Part shown: positions 50,260-58,279 of the stretch, piece after piece
Layout of the letters: the number at the start of each line of letters is the position of its first letter
How positions within the stretch are numbered: position 1 is the first letter of the stretch
Assembly (NCBI GenBank): GCA_026987025.1
Contig: JALSNJ010000039.1
Span: 1 to 64,000, forward strand
Source: Candidatus Aminicenantota bacterium
GTDB lineage: Bacteria; Acidobacteriota; Aminicenantia; S016-38
DNA length: 64,000 nt
Reading direction: 5' to 3'
The notes under the pieces: model-generated
What the model was told of the DNA's origin: nothing
The model's input: the letters and a program-made list of their open reading frames with translations, nothing else
Database searches by the model: none
Program-made: the position numbers and the translations under genes

Positions 50260-50288
50260 TTCAAATTTTTGAATCAAGGTCTTGAATC
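50260..50288. repeat. Inverted and direct repeat in the divergent TonB-receptor/hyp intergenic region
   Basis: TTCAAA-TT-TTTGAA (50260-50273) is a near-perfect inverted repeat; its right arm begins a direct repeat TTGAATC (50269-50275 and 50282-50288). It lies in the 152-nt gap between the divergent receptor and hyp operons, just upstream of the hyp -10 box, so it could be a regulator site. The rest of the gap holds the receptor leader with GGAGG; no clear -35/-10 pair for the receptor was found. Confidence 0.45.
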
Positions 50289-50298
50289 GTTTTCCTGT

Positions 50299-50304
50299 TA
50301 AAAT
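50299..50304 (+). promoter_or_regulatory. -10 box of the hyp operon
   Basis: TAAAAT ends six nt before the ATG at 50311, so the start of transcription would coincide with the start codon. No good -35 is seen, which fits an activator-dependent promoter, possibly through the repeats at 50260-50288. Confidence 0.5.
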
Positions 50305-50310
50305 AAAACC

Positions 50311-51396
50311 ATGGAAAACTTGACCCTGAAAATCCCCTGGCGGGTGAAAAGAACCCTGGCCCTGGGGGCGGATATGAAAAGGGGTTTCGCCCTGGGCCAA
50401 GGAAACAGGGTTGAACTCTTCTACTCCAAGGCCCCGCTTACATGCCTGGAGGATGCCCAGGCCTTTAAGAAAAAAATCGTGGAGGAAATGGAAAGAAGAG
50501 ACTTCAGACCCGGGGCGGTGGTGGCGGACCTTCATCCCCTCTACTTCTCCACCCGTTTAGCAGGGGAATTCTCCCCGGAACCCACCTTAGTTCAGCACCA
50601 CAAAGCCCATGTGGCCTCGGCCCTGGCCGAGCACGGCATAACCGGCGAAGTCATCGGGGTCTCCATGGACGGGACGGGCTACGGCGAGGACGGGGCTATC
50701 TGGGGAGGGGAGTTCTTCGTGGGGAGGGCGGAGGAACTTTTCAGGGCGGGCCACATAAAATACTTCCCCCTTCAGGGGGGAGACGCCGCTGCCAGGGAAA
50801 CCTGGAGACCAGCCCTGGCCTTAGTGGAAGCCATATCTCCGGAAAGGGCGGAAAGGCTGGCCGAGGGAATTGGCCCCAGAGCTCCTCTGGTGCTTTCCGC
50901 CATAAGGAAGGGCCTGGGAACTGTCCTTACCTCCAGCGCCGGAAGGCTTTTTGACGCCGCCGCCTTTTTAATCCTCGGCATAAAGGAAAATTCCTACGAG
51001 GCCGAGGCCCCCATAGCCCTGGAAAAGGCGGCCTCCTCATCACCGCCTTTCCCGGCTTATAAATTCACCGTGTTGGAGGAGGAGAAAAGGGTCGTACTTG
51101 ACCCCAGCCCGGCCATAGCGGAAATTTTAGAACGAAGGGGAACCGCGGAGGAAAAGGCCTTTTCCTTTCATCTGGGTTTGGCCAAGGGTATAATAGAGGC
51201 GGCAAAAAAACTACGGGAAAGGACTGGCTCGGATAAATTGATCTTCAGCGGAGGGGTTTTCCAGAACAGGTTGCTCAGAGGACTCCTATATGAGGAATCT
51301 AAGGAAGCCGGATTTCATCCCCTCTTCCAGCATAAGGTCCCCATCCACGACGGGGGAATAGCTTTAGGCCAGGTGATCCTGGGAGGTATGCTTTGA
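50311..51396 (+). CDS. hypF: HypF-like carbamoyltransferase, C-terminal (Kae1-like) half only
   Basis: A 361-residue protein corresponding to the last half of HypF (normally about 750 residues). It begins at the Kae1-like domain (LALGADMKRGFALGQG), has the metal-binding VQHHKAHVASALAEHG, VSMDGTGYGEDGAIWGGEF, PLQGGDAAARETWRPAL, GRLFDAAAFLILG, and ends with FSGGVFQNRLL and HDGGIALGQ. The N-terminal acylphosphatase, zinc fingers and YrdC-like domain, which make carbamoyladenylate, are absent and not found upstream, where the divergent TonB gene begins. It would transfer carbamoyl to the HypE C-terminal Cys if another protein supplies the intermediate. Likely leaderless mRNA. Confidence 0.9.
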   Translation: MENLTLKIPWRVKRTLALGADMKRGFALGQGNRVELFYSKAPLTCLEDAQAFKKKIVEEMERRDFRPGAVVADLHPLYFSTRLAGEFSPEPTLVQHHKAHVASALAEHGITGEVIGVSMDGTGYGEDGAIWGGEFFVGRAEELFRAGHIKYFPLQGGDAAARETWRPALALVEAISPERAERLAEGIGPRAPLVLSAIRKGLGTVLTSSAGRLFDAAAFLILGIKENSYEAEAPIALEKAASSSPPFPAYKFTVLEEEKRVVLDPSPAIAEILERRGTAEEKAFSFHLGLAKGIIEAAKKLRERTGSDKLIFSGGVFQNRLLRGLLYEESKEAGFHPLFQHKVPIHDGGIALGQVILGGML

Positions 51397-52469
51397 AGGA
51401 TTTTCTAAAGCCCTTCAGGGACCCCGGAAGAATGGAAGAGTTGAGAAAAAGGCTCCTTTCCTTCCGGTTCGGCCAGGAAATGAAAATAATGGAGGTATGC
51501 GGAACCCACACCATGCAGATCCACCGCTTCGCCATACACCAGATGCTTCCGCAGGGCGTAAAACTGATTTCCGGGCCAGGATGTCCGGTCTGCGTAACCC
51601 CCAACGAATACATAGACTTTGCCCTGGAGCTGGCAAAAGGCGGCCTCACGGTGGCCACCTTCGGGGACATGCTCAGGGTCCCTGGAAGCTACTCCAGCCT
51701 GGAAAGGGCCAGGGCCGAAGGGGCCGACATCAGGGTGGTCTATTCCCCCATGGACGCCTACGAAATCGCCCTTAAACAGAAGGGGCCGGTGGTCTTCTTG
51801 GCCATAGGCTTTGAAACCACGGCCCCTTCGGTGGCCGCCACCCTTCTAAGAGCCCGCAGGGAGGGCCGGAAAAACTTCTTCGTCCTTCCCGGGGGCAAGC
51901 TCGTTCCCCCGGCCCTGAGGGCCCTCTCCTCTGACCCGCAACTAAAAATAAACGGTTTTCTCCTGCCGGGGCATGTAAGCGTTATCCTGGGAAGGAGGGA
52001 TTATCTCTTTCTTGAAAAAATGGGAAAACCCGGGGTAATCTCAGGGTTTGAGCCCGTGGACATATTACAGTCCATAATATTGCTTCTGGAAATGGTAAGG
52101 GACGGCAGGGCGGAGGTGGTGAACAACTACCCCAGGGCCGTAAAGGAAGAAGGAAACAAAAGGGCCAAGGAGTTCATGTGGGAGGTTTTCTACGCTGGGG
52201 ATAGTTCCTGGAGGGGGCTCGGACTCATCGGAAATAGCGGCCTTTTCCTTAGGGAAGGGTTTTCCCCATACGATGCCTTCAGGGCCTTTCCGGTAAATCC
52301 TCCGCCCCCGAGGAAGAACCCGGCCTGCCGCTGCGGGGATGTGCTCAAGGGGCTCATCGATCCCCCGGAGTGCCCCCTCTTCAGGAGGGTTTGCACCCCT
52401 GAGAACCCCTTGGGCCCGTGTATGGTATCATCGGAGGGAAGTTGCAGTGCGTGGTATAAGTTCGGATAA
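51393..52469 (+). CDS. hypD: Hydrogenase maturation protein HypD
   Basis: A 358-residue protein of normal length. Conserved cysteines: C36 in MEVCGTHTMQIH, C64 and C67 in SGPGCPVCVTP, and the C-terminal iron-sulfur set (ACRCGDVLKG, PECPLF, RVCTP, GPCMVS, GSCSAWY). HypD with HypC carries iron while CN and CO ligands are built for [NiFe]-hydrogenase. TTG start in a TTGA overlap with hypF. No hypC is found next to it, though HypC is its usual partner. Confidence 0.95.
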   Translation: MKDFLKPFRDPGRMEELRKRLLSFRFGQEMKIMEVCGTHTMQIHRFAIHQMLPQGVKLISGPGCPVCVTPNEYIDFALELAKGGLTVATFGDMLRVPGSYSSLERARAEGADIRVVYSPMDAYEIALKQKGPVVFLAIGFETTAPSVAATLLRARREGRKNFFVLPGGKLVPPALRALSSDPQLKINGFLLPGHVSVILGRRDYLFLEKMGKPGVISGFEPVDILQSIILLLEMVRDGRAEVVNNYPRAVKEEGNKRAKEFMWEVFYAGDSSWRGLGLIGNSGLFLREGFSPYDAFRAFPVNPPPPRKNPACRCGDVLKGLIDPPECPLFRRVCTPENPLGPCMVSSEGSCSAWYKFG

Positions 52470-53451
52470 GGTAACCCTCGCCCACGGAGGGGGTGGGGCA
52501 AAAACCGAAAGGCTTATAAGGGAAGTTTTTCAGGCTTACCTGAAGGACCCGGTCCTTGCCGAAATGGACGACGGAGCGGTGCTGGAGGAAGGAATAGTCC
52601 TCTCCACCGACAGCTTCGTGGTCCATCCCCTGTTCTTTCCCGGAGGGGATATAGGTCGCCTGGCTGTAAGCGGGACGGTAAACGACCTGGCGGTCATGGG
52701 AGCAAGACCCCTTTACCTCTCCTTAGGGTTCATCTTAGAGGAAGGCCTTGAAATAAAGCTGCTGGAAAGGGTTGTAAAAAGCATAGCGGAGACCGCAGAG
52801 GAGGCCGGGGTGAGGATAGTGACCGGGGACACCAAGGTGGTGGAAAGGGGAAAGGCCGACGGCATATTTATCAATTCTTCAGGCATAGGAAAACTCCTCC
52901 TTCAGCCTGCCCCCAAGAGGGAGAGACTTAGCCCCGGGGACCTGATTTTAATAAACGGACCCATTGGACTGCACGGAATGGCCATTCTTTTAGCCAGGGG
53001 GGAGCTGGGCCTGGAGGCCCAGGTAAAAAGCGATGTGGCTCCCCTCTGGTCCCTGATAGAACCCCTGCTTTCGCCGGCGGTCAGGTTCATGAGGGACCCC
53101 ACCCGGGGAGGCCTGGCGGCGGTCCTCAACGAAGCGGTGCAGGGGATGAACTTCGGAATAAGGATATGGGAGGAGACTTTGCCCCTTACGGCGGAGGTGG
53201 AAGGAATATGCGAGGTTCTGGGCTTTGACCCCCTTCAACTTCCCAACGAGGGGAAGGTATTGGTCTTCGTTGAAAGGGAGGGGGCCGAGGAGACGCTGCA
53301 GAAGATGAGGTCCCACCCCCTGGGGAAGGGAGCGGCGATAATTGGGGAGGTTGTGGACGAATTTCCCGGGAAGGTGGTTCTTAAAACCAGGGCTTCCACC
53401 CACAGGATAATAGAGCCCCCCATGGGCGAGCCCCTCCCGAGGATATGCTGA
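52447..53451 (+). CDS. hypE: Hydrogenase maturation protein HypE
   Basis: A 334-residue member of the PurM/SelD/ThiL fold that dehydrates a carbamoyl group on its C-terminal cysteine to make the cyanide ligand. The N-terminus TLAHGGGGAKTERLI and MDDGAVLEEG, STDSFVVHPLFFPGGDIGRLAVSGTVNDLAVMGA region (split here: ATP site), and the terminal PRIC with Cys as last residue are all present. GTG 52447 chosen: GGAGGG lies eight nt upstream and the family begins about ten residues before AHGGGG. It overlaps hypD by 23 nt. Confidence 0.95.
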   Translation: MRGISSDKVTLAHGGGGAKTERLIREVFQAYLKDPVLAEMDDGAVLEEGIVLSTDSFVVHPLFFPGGDIGRLAVSGTVNDLAVMGARPLYLSLGFILEEGLEIKLLERVVKSIAETAEEAGVRIVTGDTKVVERGKADGIFINSSGIGKLLLQPAPKRERLSPGDLILINGPIGLHGMAILLARGELGLEAQVKSDVAPLWSLIEPLLSPAVRFMRDPTRGGLAAVLNEAVQGMNFGIRIWEETLPLTAEVEGICEVLGFDPLQLPNEGKVLVFVEREGAEETLQKMRSHPLGKGAAIIGEVVDEFPGKVVLKTRASTHRIIEPPMGEPLPRIC

Positions 53452-53795
53452 TGCACGAAGGGAGCTTCGCCAGGGCCATAATCCTCAGCGCCCTTAAGGA
53501 AGCGGAGAAGGCCGGGATGAAGAGGGTGCTGAAGATAAGAGTTCTCATAGGAGAACTTCACGCGGTGGTGGACGACTTCCTCATAGAGGTTTTCAACATG
53601 ATGAAGGGAGAATACGGTCTGCAAGAGGCTGCCCTGGAAATAAAAAAGGTTCCCCTGAAGGTAAAATGTCCGGCCTGCGGGCTGGTCTATCGTCCCGACG
53701 GACCCGTATTCCTTTGTCCTAAGTGCGGAACCCCCGGGGGAGAGATTCTACAGGGGAACGAACTCCACATCCTTAGCCTGGAAGGGGAGGGATGA
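53451..53795 (+). CDS. hypA: Hydrogenase nickel-incorporation protein HypA
   Basis: A 114-residue protein. ATG 53451 (TGATG with the hypE stop) gives the required N-terminal MHE, where His2 binds nickel; an ATG two codons earlier would bury it. The zinc site is CPACG and CPKCG. It delivers nickel to the hydrogenase large subunit, usually with the GTPase HypB, which is not in this cluster. Confidence 0.93.
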   Translation: MHEGSFARAIILSALKEAEKAGMKRVLKIRVLIGELHAVVDDFLIEVFNMMKGEYGLQEAALEIKKVPLKVKCPACGLVYRPDGPVFLCPKCGTPGGEILQGNELHILSLEGEG

Positions 53796-54208
53796 AGATA
53801 ATATGCGCGGTGGGGAACACCATGAGGAGGGACGACGGGGTGGGCATCAGGGTTGGAGAACTCCTCCGGGACGATTTCCCCGTGCTCTTTTGTGGCACAT
53901 ATCCGGAAAGGTTCTTAGAGGAAATATGCTCTAAAAAACCTCAGGAGGTCATCGTGGTGGACGGAGGGGAGCTGGGGCTTGCCCCCGGCCAGTTCCGGGA
54001 GGTTTCCCCGGAGGAAGTAGACCGCCACACCATCTCCACCCACACCCTTCCCCTTTCCCTTTTCTCTGCCCTGATTCAGGAATGCTCTGCAAGGGTGAGG
54101 ATTTTCGTGGTCCAGGTGAAGGAGCTGGGATTCGGGGAGGGCCTCTCGCCGGAGGTGGAGGAAGGGGCCAGGAGGCTGGCGGAGTTTTTAAAGGAGATGG
54201 AGGCTTGA
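53792..54208 (+). CDS. Hydrogenase maturation protease (HycI/HybD family)
   Basis: A 138-residue nickel-dependent endopeptidase that trims the C-terminus of the hydrogenase large subunit. Motifs: GNTMRRDDGVGIRVGELL, VVDGGELGLAPGQ and the THTLPLSLFSALI stretch, which most resembles HycI (group 4, membrane-bound, ferredoxin-linked hydrogenases). No large-subunit gene is present in the window. ATGA overlap with hypA and TTGA overlap with the next gene. Confidence 0.88.
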   Translation: MKIICAVGNTMRRDDGVGIRVGELLRDDFPVLFCGTYPERFLEEICSKKPQEVIVVDGGELGLAPGQFREVSPEEVDRHTISTHTLPLSLFSALIQECSARVRIFVVQVKELGFGEGLSPEVEEGARRLAEFLKEMEA

Positions 54209-55149
54209 GGCTCCTCGTCGTAAGGCTCAGCTCCCTGGGCGACATAATACACACCATACCCGCCTTCGCCTGCCTGAGGAGAAACCGTGAGCTAAAAATA
54301 GGGTGGGTGGCTTCTAAGGCCGGTCTTCAAATACTGGAGATGCTGGAGGGCCTGGACCAGAGCCTCCTTAATCCCCTTCAGGGAGGAGAGTGGGCCGCCC
54401 TGCGGGGCTGGGATGTGGCAGTGGATTTTCAGGGCCTTCTGAAATCCGCCCTGCTCACCTACCTTTCGGGCGCCAAGGAAAGGTTCGGTTTTTCAGCAAA
54501 ACTCTGCCGGGAGCCTCTGGCTTCTGTCTTCTACAACAGAAAACTCCAGGGCTTTCAGGGTAAGCATGTGATGGAAAAGAACCTGGCCCTGGCCTCTGAG
54601 GTTTCAGGCCGGCGCTGTCAGGACCTCTCCTTCCCCCTGAGGGTGGAGCTCACCCCCTGGGCAGAGGAAAAATTTGGGGGGAAGGTAATTCTAAGCGTGG
54701 GCGCTTCCTGGCAGAGCAAGAGGCTGGGGGCCGAAAAATGGGGGGAGATAGGGAGGGCCCTCAAAGAAAGGGGATTTGAACCCATTTTGCTCTGGGGAAA
54801 GGAAGACGAGAGGGAAGAGGCGGAGGGGGCCTCAAGGCTTTGCCTTTGCGAAGTATCCCCCTTCCTTTCAATAAAGGAGGTCTTCACCGCGGTGAAGGCC
54901 TCCATGGGGGTTATAAGCCCTGATTCTTTCGTTCTTCACGCTGCTTCGGCCCTGGGCAAGCCGGCCCTCGGAATCTACGGACCCACCTCCCCTGAGAGAA
55001 ACGGGCCCTGGGGAAGGGCGGAGGCAATAAAGGCCCCGGTGGGCTGTTCTCCCTGCTGGAAGAGAAGGTGCAGGAAAAAGGAATGCGTAAGGAAACTGTC
55101 CGCAAGAGAGGTGGCAGAGACCTTTGCATCCCTTCTCAGGGATTTATAA
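54205..55149 (+). CDS. Glycosyltransferase family 9 heptosyltransferase (WaaC/WaaF-like)
   Basis: A 314-residue GT9 protein. It starts LRLLVVRLSSLGDIIHTIPA, the classical ADP-heptose transferase N-terminus (WaaC-like SSLGD), and ends with the donor-binding part VISPDSFVLHAASALGKPALGIYGPTSP. It adds heptose to the LPS inner core at the inner membrane. TTG 54205 overlaps the protease stop and has AAAGGAGATGG just upstream. Its linkage to hydrogenase genes has no known functional meaning. The SPCW/CRKKEC cysteines near the C-terminus are usual in this group. Confidence 0.9.
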   Translation: MRLLVVRLSSLGDIIHTIPAFACLRRNRELKIGWVASKAGLQILEMLEGLDQSLLNPLQGGEWAALRGWDVAVDFQGLLKSALLTYLSGAKERFGFSAKLCREPLASVFYNRKLQGFQGKHVMEKNLALASEVSGRRCQDLSFPLRVELTPWAEEKFGGKVILSVGASWQSKRLGAEKWGEIGRALKERGFEPILLWGKEDEREEAEGASRLCLCEVSPFLSIKEVFTAVKASMGVISPDSFVLHAASALGKPALGIYGPTSPERNGPWGRAEAIKAPVGCSPCWKRRCRKKECVRKLSAREVAETFASLLRDL

Positions 55150-56341
55150 TCAGGAAAAGGGCGGTTATCAACACGGCGAAGGTTATCTCCAGAATGGCCC
55201 CCACCTTTATCATGGTCCTCTGCTTTATGACCCCCGTGGCGTAGACTAAGGCGTTGGGGGGAGTGGCCACCGGCAGCATAAAGGCAAAGGAGACGGCAAA
55301 GCCAGCCGGAAGCGCCAGAAGAAGGGGGGAAACCCCCAGCTGGGAGGATACCGACACCAGTATGGGAATTATTATGGCGGCGGTGGCTGTGTTGCTGGTA
55401 AGTTCGGTAAAGGCCAAGGCGAATAGGACCATTACGAAGATGTAGAGCACGATGTGGGAGCTTCCCAGAAGGCGAACTAAGGAATGGGCTAAGTACTTGC
55501 TGGTTCCGGTTTTGGAAAGAATCCTGCTCAGACTTATCCCACCTCCGAAGAGCAAAAGGACCGGCCAGTTAATCCAGGCCTTGAATTCGTTGATGTCCAT
55601 TATCCCCAGAACCGCCAGAAGAACCACCGCCCCCACCGCGGTTATCCCTTCGTGGACGAGCCCCGTTATCCAGAAGAAGGCGGTTAGAAGAAAGACACCC
55701 AGGGTCAGGTATGCGTCCTTCCGCAGAGGAACCTTCTTCCCACCGGCCTTCAGCACATCCCTGGGGGGTTTGAAGTACAGGGTAAGGATGAGGTAAGCGA
55801 TGAATATGGAAACCATGGACAGGGGAAAACCTATGATGGTCCACCTGGCAAAGGATATATTCAAAATCCCTGCGGTTAACCCATTGGGGGGGCTCCCCAC
55901 CAGGGTTCCCACTCCCCCTATGCTGGCGGCGTAGGCTATGGAAAGAAGGACATAGGGGGTGGGAGAAATTCCCAGGGCAATGGGAAGCATCATGGCGGTG
56001 GTAGCGGTGTTGCTTATCCACATGGAAAGAAGCCCGGTGGCGTACATAAGAAGGAGGACGCTAAGGCGAAAATTCCCCCGGGCAAGGGAAAGCATCCCCT
56101 GGGCTATCCATCGGTCTATGCCGCTTTTGTGCAGGGCTCCGGCCAGGGCAAAGCCTCCCATAAATAGGAAAATGATGGGATGGGCAAAGGGAGCCAAGGC
56201 TTCCTCCACGGTGGCAACCCCCAGCCCCACCGCAAGAACCGGGACAAGAAGGCTCGTTATGGCTAAGGGGATGACCTCACTTATCCAGAGAAAACCTATA
56301 ACGGTCAAAATCAAGAGGCCTTTGATTATCATCGGGTTCAT
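55136..56341 (-). CDS. DASS/SLC13 family sodium:anion symporter
   Basis: A 401-residue membrane transporter with about eleven helices and the two inverted signature motifs SNTATTAMMLP and TSNTATAAIIIPI, each close to a proline-rich SPPNGL/TPPNAL. DASS carriers import dicarboxylates, citrate or sulfate with sodium. The substrate cannot be fixed here. I chose the ATG at 56341, which coincides with the expected transcription start; an ATG five codons upstream lies before it. Its end overlaps the convergent heptosyltransferase gene by 14 nt. Confidence 0.92.
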   Translation of the reverse strand: MNPMIIKGLLILTVIGFLWISEVIPLAITSLLVPVLAVGLGVATVEEALAPFAHPIIFLFMGGFALAGALHKSGIDRWIAQGMLSLARGNFRLSVLLLMYATGLLSMWISNTATTAMMLPIALGISPTPYVLLSIAYAASIGGVGTLVGSPPNGLTAGILNISFARWTIIGFPLSMVSIFIAYLILTLYFKPPRDVLKAGGKKVPLRKDAYLTLGVFLLTAFFWITGLVHEGITAVGAVVLLAVLGIMDINEFKAWINWPVLLLFGGGISLSRILSKTGTSKYLAHSLVRLLGSSHIVLYIFVMVLFALAFTELTSNTATAAIIIPILVSVSSQLGVSPLLLALPAGFAVSFAFMLPVATPPNALVYATGVIKQRTMIKVGAILEITFAVLITALFLIINP

Positions 56342-56347
56342 AGGCCA

Positions 56348-56376
56348 AGTATACAACAGGTTTTAGAAGCTTTTAA
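56348..56376 (-). promoter_or_regulatory. Promoter of the DASS transporter gene
   Basis: Minus-strand TTAAAA (56371-56376), 17-nt spacer, TATACT (56348-56353), six nt before the ATG at 56341: the predicted mRNA starts on the start codon. Confidence 0.65.
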
Positions 56377-56389
56377 AACGAATCAATGG

Positions 56390-56395
56390 TATAAT
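56390..56395 (+). promoter_or_regulatory. -10 box of the argS operon
   Basis: TATAAT ends nine nt before the argS ATG, giving an expected leader of about three nt. No clear -35 at 16-18 nt. Confidence 0.55.
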
Positions 56396-56404
56396 CAAAT
56401 ACTG

Positions 56405-58270
56405 ATGTATTGGCTAAAGAAGGAACTGCAAAAAAGAATCTCCTCCCTCCTCTCCATCCCCCCTGAGGATGTAAGGTTTGACTACCCTCCGAAGCTGTCC
56501 ATGGGGGACCTGAGCCTTCTTTCCGCCTTTATCGTAGGAAAGAGGGAGGGAAAAAACCTGGCGAAGTTGGCCAAGGACTTCGCATCCAGGCTCAGGGGCC
56601 TTCCCATGGTGGAAGAGGTGAGCACCGCCGGCCCTTTTATCAACCTTAGGCTCAACCACGGTGAGTTTTTTCACCGCCTGCATCGGAACAGACACCGGAT
56701 AGAGGTGGAACCTAAGGAAGGCAAAAACCTCATTGAACACACCAACATAAACCCCAACAAGGCGGCCCATGTGGGACACCTGCGGAATGCGGTTCTGGGG
56801 GACAGCTATCACCGCCTTCTCAGGAAGATAGGGGAGGAGGTGGAGGTTCAAAACTACATAGACGACACAGGGGTTCAGGTGGCCGATGTCGTGTTCGGTC
56901 TGCTGAAGATGAGAAACCTTCGCCCCGGGGATTGGGACAGGGTGGGGGAAAAATTTGACCACTACTGCTGGGACCTTTATGTGGAGGTGGAGCGAAGGAT
57001 GGAGGAGGACCCCGAGGCCCTCAAGGAAAGGAAAAGAATCCTTAAAGCCCTGGAGGAAGGGAAAGGGGAATACGCCGAGGCCGGCAGGGCGCTTTCAAGA
57101 AAAATAGCCTCCCTTCACCTTGAAACCATGGAGAGGCTGGGGATAGAATACAACCTGCTAACCTGGGAGTCCCACATCATAGCCCTGGGGCTATGGGCTA
57201 AGACCTTCCGGCTTTTGAAGGAAAGGGGGGTTATAAGAAGGGCCCAGGAGGGTCCTAACTCAGGATGCTGGGTCATGGATTTGGAGGAAGGAGGGGAACC
57301 GAGGGAGAAGGTTATCGTTCGCTCCGACGGGACCGCCACCTATGTGGCCAAGGACATAGCATACCAGATGTGGAAGCTGGGGCTTCAGGACAAGGACTTT
57401 AAATACAAAATCTTCAAAAAATACCCTTCGGGAAGGCTGTTGTATACTACCACCTTAGAGGAGGGGGAACCTGGAAACTTCGGCAGGGCCCGCCGGGTTT
57501 ACAATGTAATAGATTCCCGCCAGAGTTATCTACAGAAAATAGTCAAAGAGGCCATAAGGAGGCTTGGATACCCCGAAGCCGCCGAGGGCTCGGTCCATCT
57601 TTCTTACGAAATGGTGGCCCTCAGCAAAAAATCAGCCCTGGCCTTGGGTTTCCAGGCTGAAGGGGAGGCGGTTTCCATATCCGGAAGGAAGGGGATAGGA
57701 ATAAAGGCCGACGACCTTATCCGGGCTGTGGAGGAAAGGGCTCTGCAGGAGGTGGAAAAAAGGCATCCAGAACTCGCCCGAAACCAAAAGGAAGATATAG
57801 CCCGAAAAATAGCCTCGGCTGCCATCAGGTATTACATGCTGAAGTTCACCAACAACTCCGTGGTTCTCTTTGACATAGAGGACGCCTTGAGCTTTGAAGG
57901 GGAAACCGGCCCCTACCTTCAGTACTCCTTGGTCAGAATAAACAGCATAAAGGCAAAGGCCAAGGAAAGGGGAATGGATTTTGGCCCCGCCCGCTGGAAG
58001 GAAAAGGAGGATTACTGGGCCCTGGTCCACAGTGCTTCCCGTCTGGACGAAGTTCTGGAGAAGGTCAGGGAAAGCGCAGAGCTGTCCCTGCTTGCCAAAT
58101 ATCTCTTTTCCTTAGCCCAGGCCTTCAACCTTTTCTATTCCAAATACCCCATACTAAACGAGAAGGAACCGGAGGAAAGGGCGCTGAGGTTTGCCTTAAT
58201 GGAGCTGGTGGAGGCAAAATTAAAAATAGGAACTTATATACTTGGCATAGAAATACCCGAAAGGATGTAG
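56405..58270 (+). CDS. argS: Arginyl-tRNA synthetase
   Basis: A 621-residue class I synthetase. N-terminal Add1 domain (about 1-90), catalytic core with HVGH as the HIGH motif (NPNKAAHVGHLRNAVLGD), the KMSKS position replaced by SGRKG as in many ArgRS, and a C-terminal DALR anticodon-binding domain (about 480-621, GPYLQYSLVRINSI). It charges tRNA-Arg. First gene of the argS-ABC-rarA unit; a near-leaderless mRNA is predicted. Confidence 0.96.
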   Translation: MYWLKKELQKRISSLLSIPPEDVRFDYPPKLSMGDLSLLSAFIVGKREGKNLAKLAKDFASRLRGLPMVEEVSTAGPFINLRLNHGEFFHRLHRNRHRIEVEPKEGKNLIEHTNINPNKAAHVGHLRNAVLGDSYHRLLRKIGEEVEVQNYIDDTGVQVADVVFGLLKMRNLRPGDWDRVGEKFDHYCWDLYVEVERRMEEDPEALKERKRILKALEEGKGEYAEAGRALSRKIASLHLETMERLGIEYNLLTWESHIIALGLWAKTFRLLKERGVIRRAQEGPNSGCWVMDLEEGGEPREKVIVRSDGTATYVAKDIAYQMWKLGLQDKDFKYKIFKKYPSGRLLYTTTLEEGEPGNFGRARRVYNVIDSRQSYLQKIVKEAIRRLGYPEAAEGSVHLSYEMVALSKKSALALGFQAEGEAVSISGRKGIGIKADDLIRAVEERALQEVEKRHPELARNQKEDIARKIASAAIRYYMLKFTNNSVVLFDIEDALSFEGETGPYLQYSLVRINSIKAKAKERGMDFGPARWKEKEDYWALVHSASRLDEVLEKVRESAELSLLAKYLFSLAQAFNLFYSKYPILNEKEPEERALRFALMELVEAKLKIGTYILGIEIPERM

Positions 58271-58279
58271 GAGGTGAAA

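Noticed and set aside
54082-54204. Upstream extension of the heptosyltransferase frame
   Set aside because: It overlaps the hydrogenase protease; the GT9 N-terminus begins just after TTG 54205.
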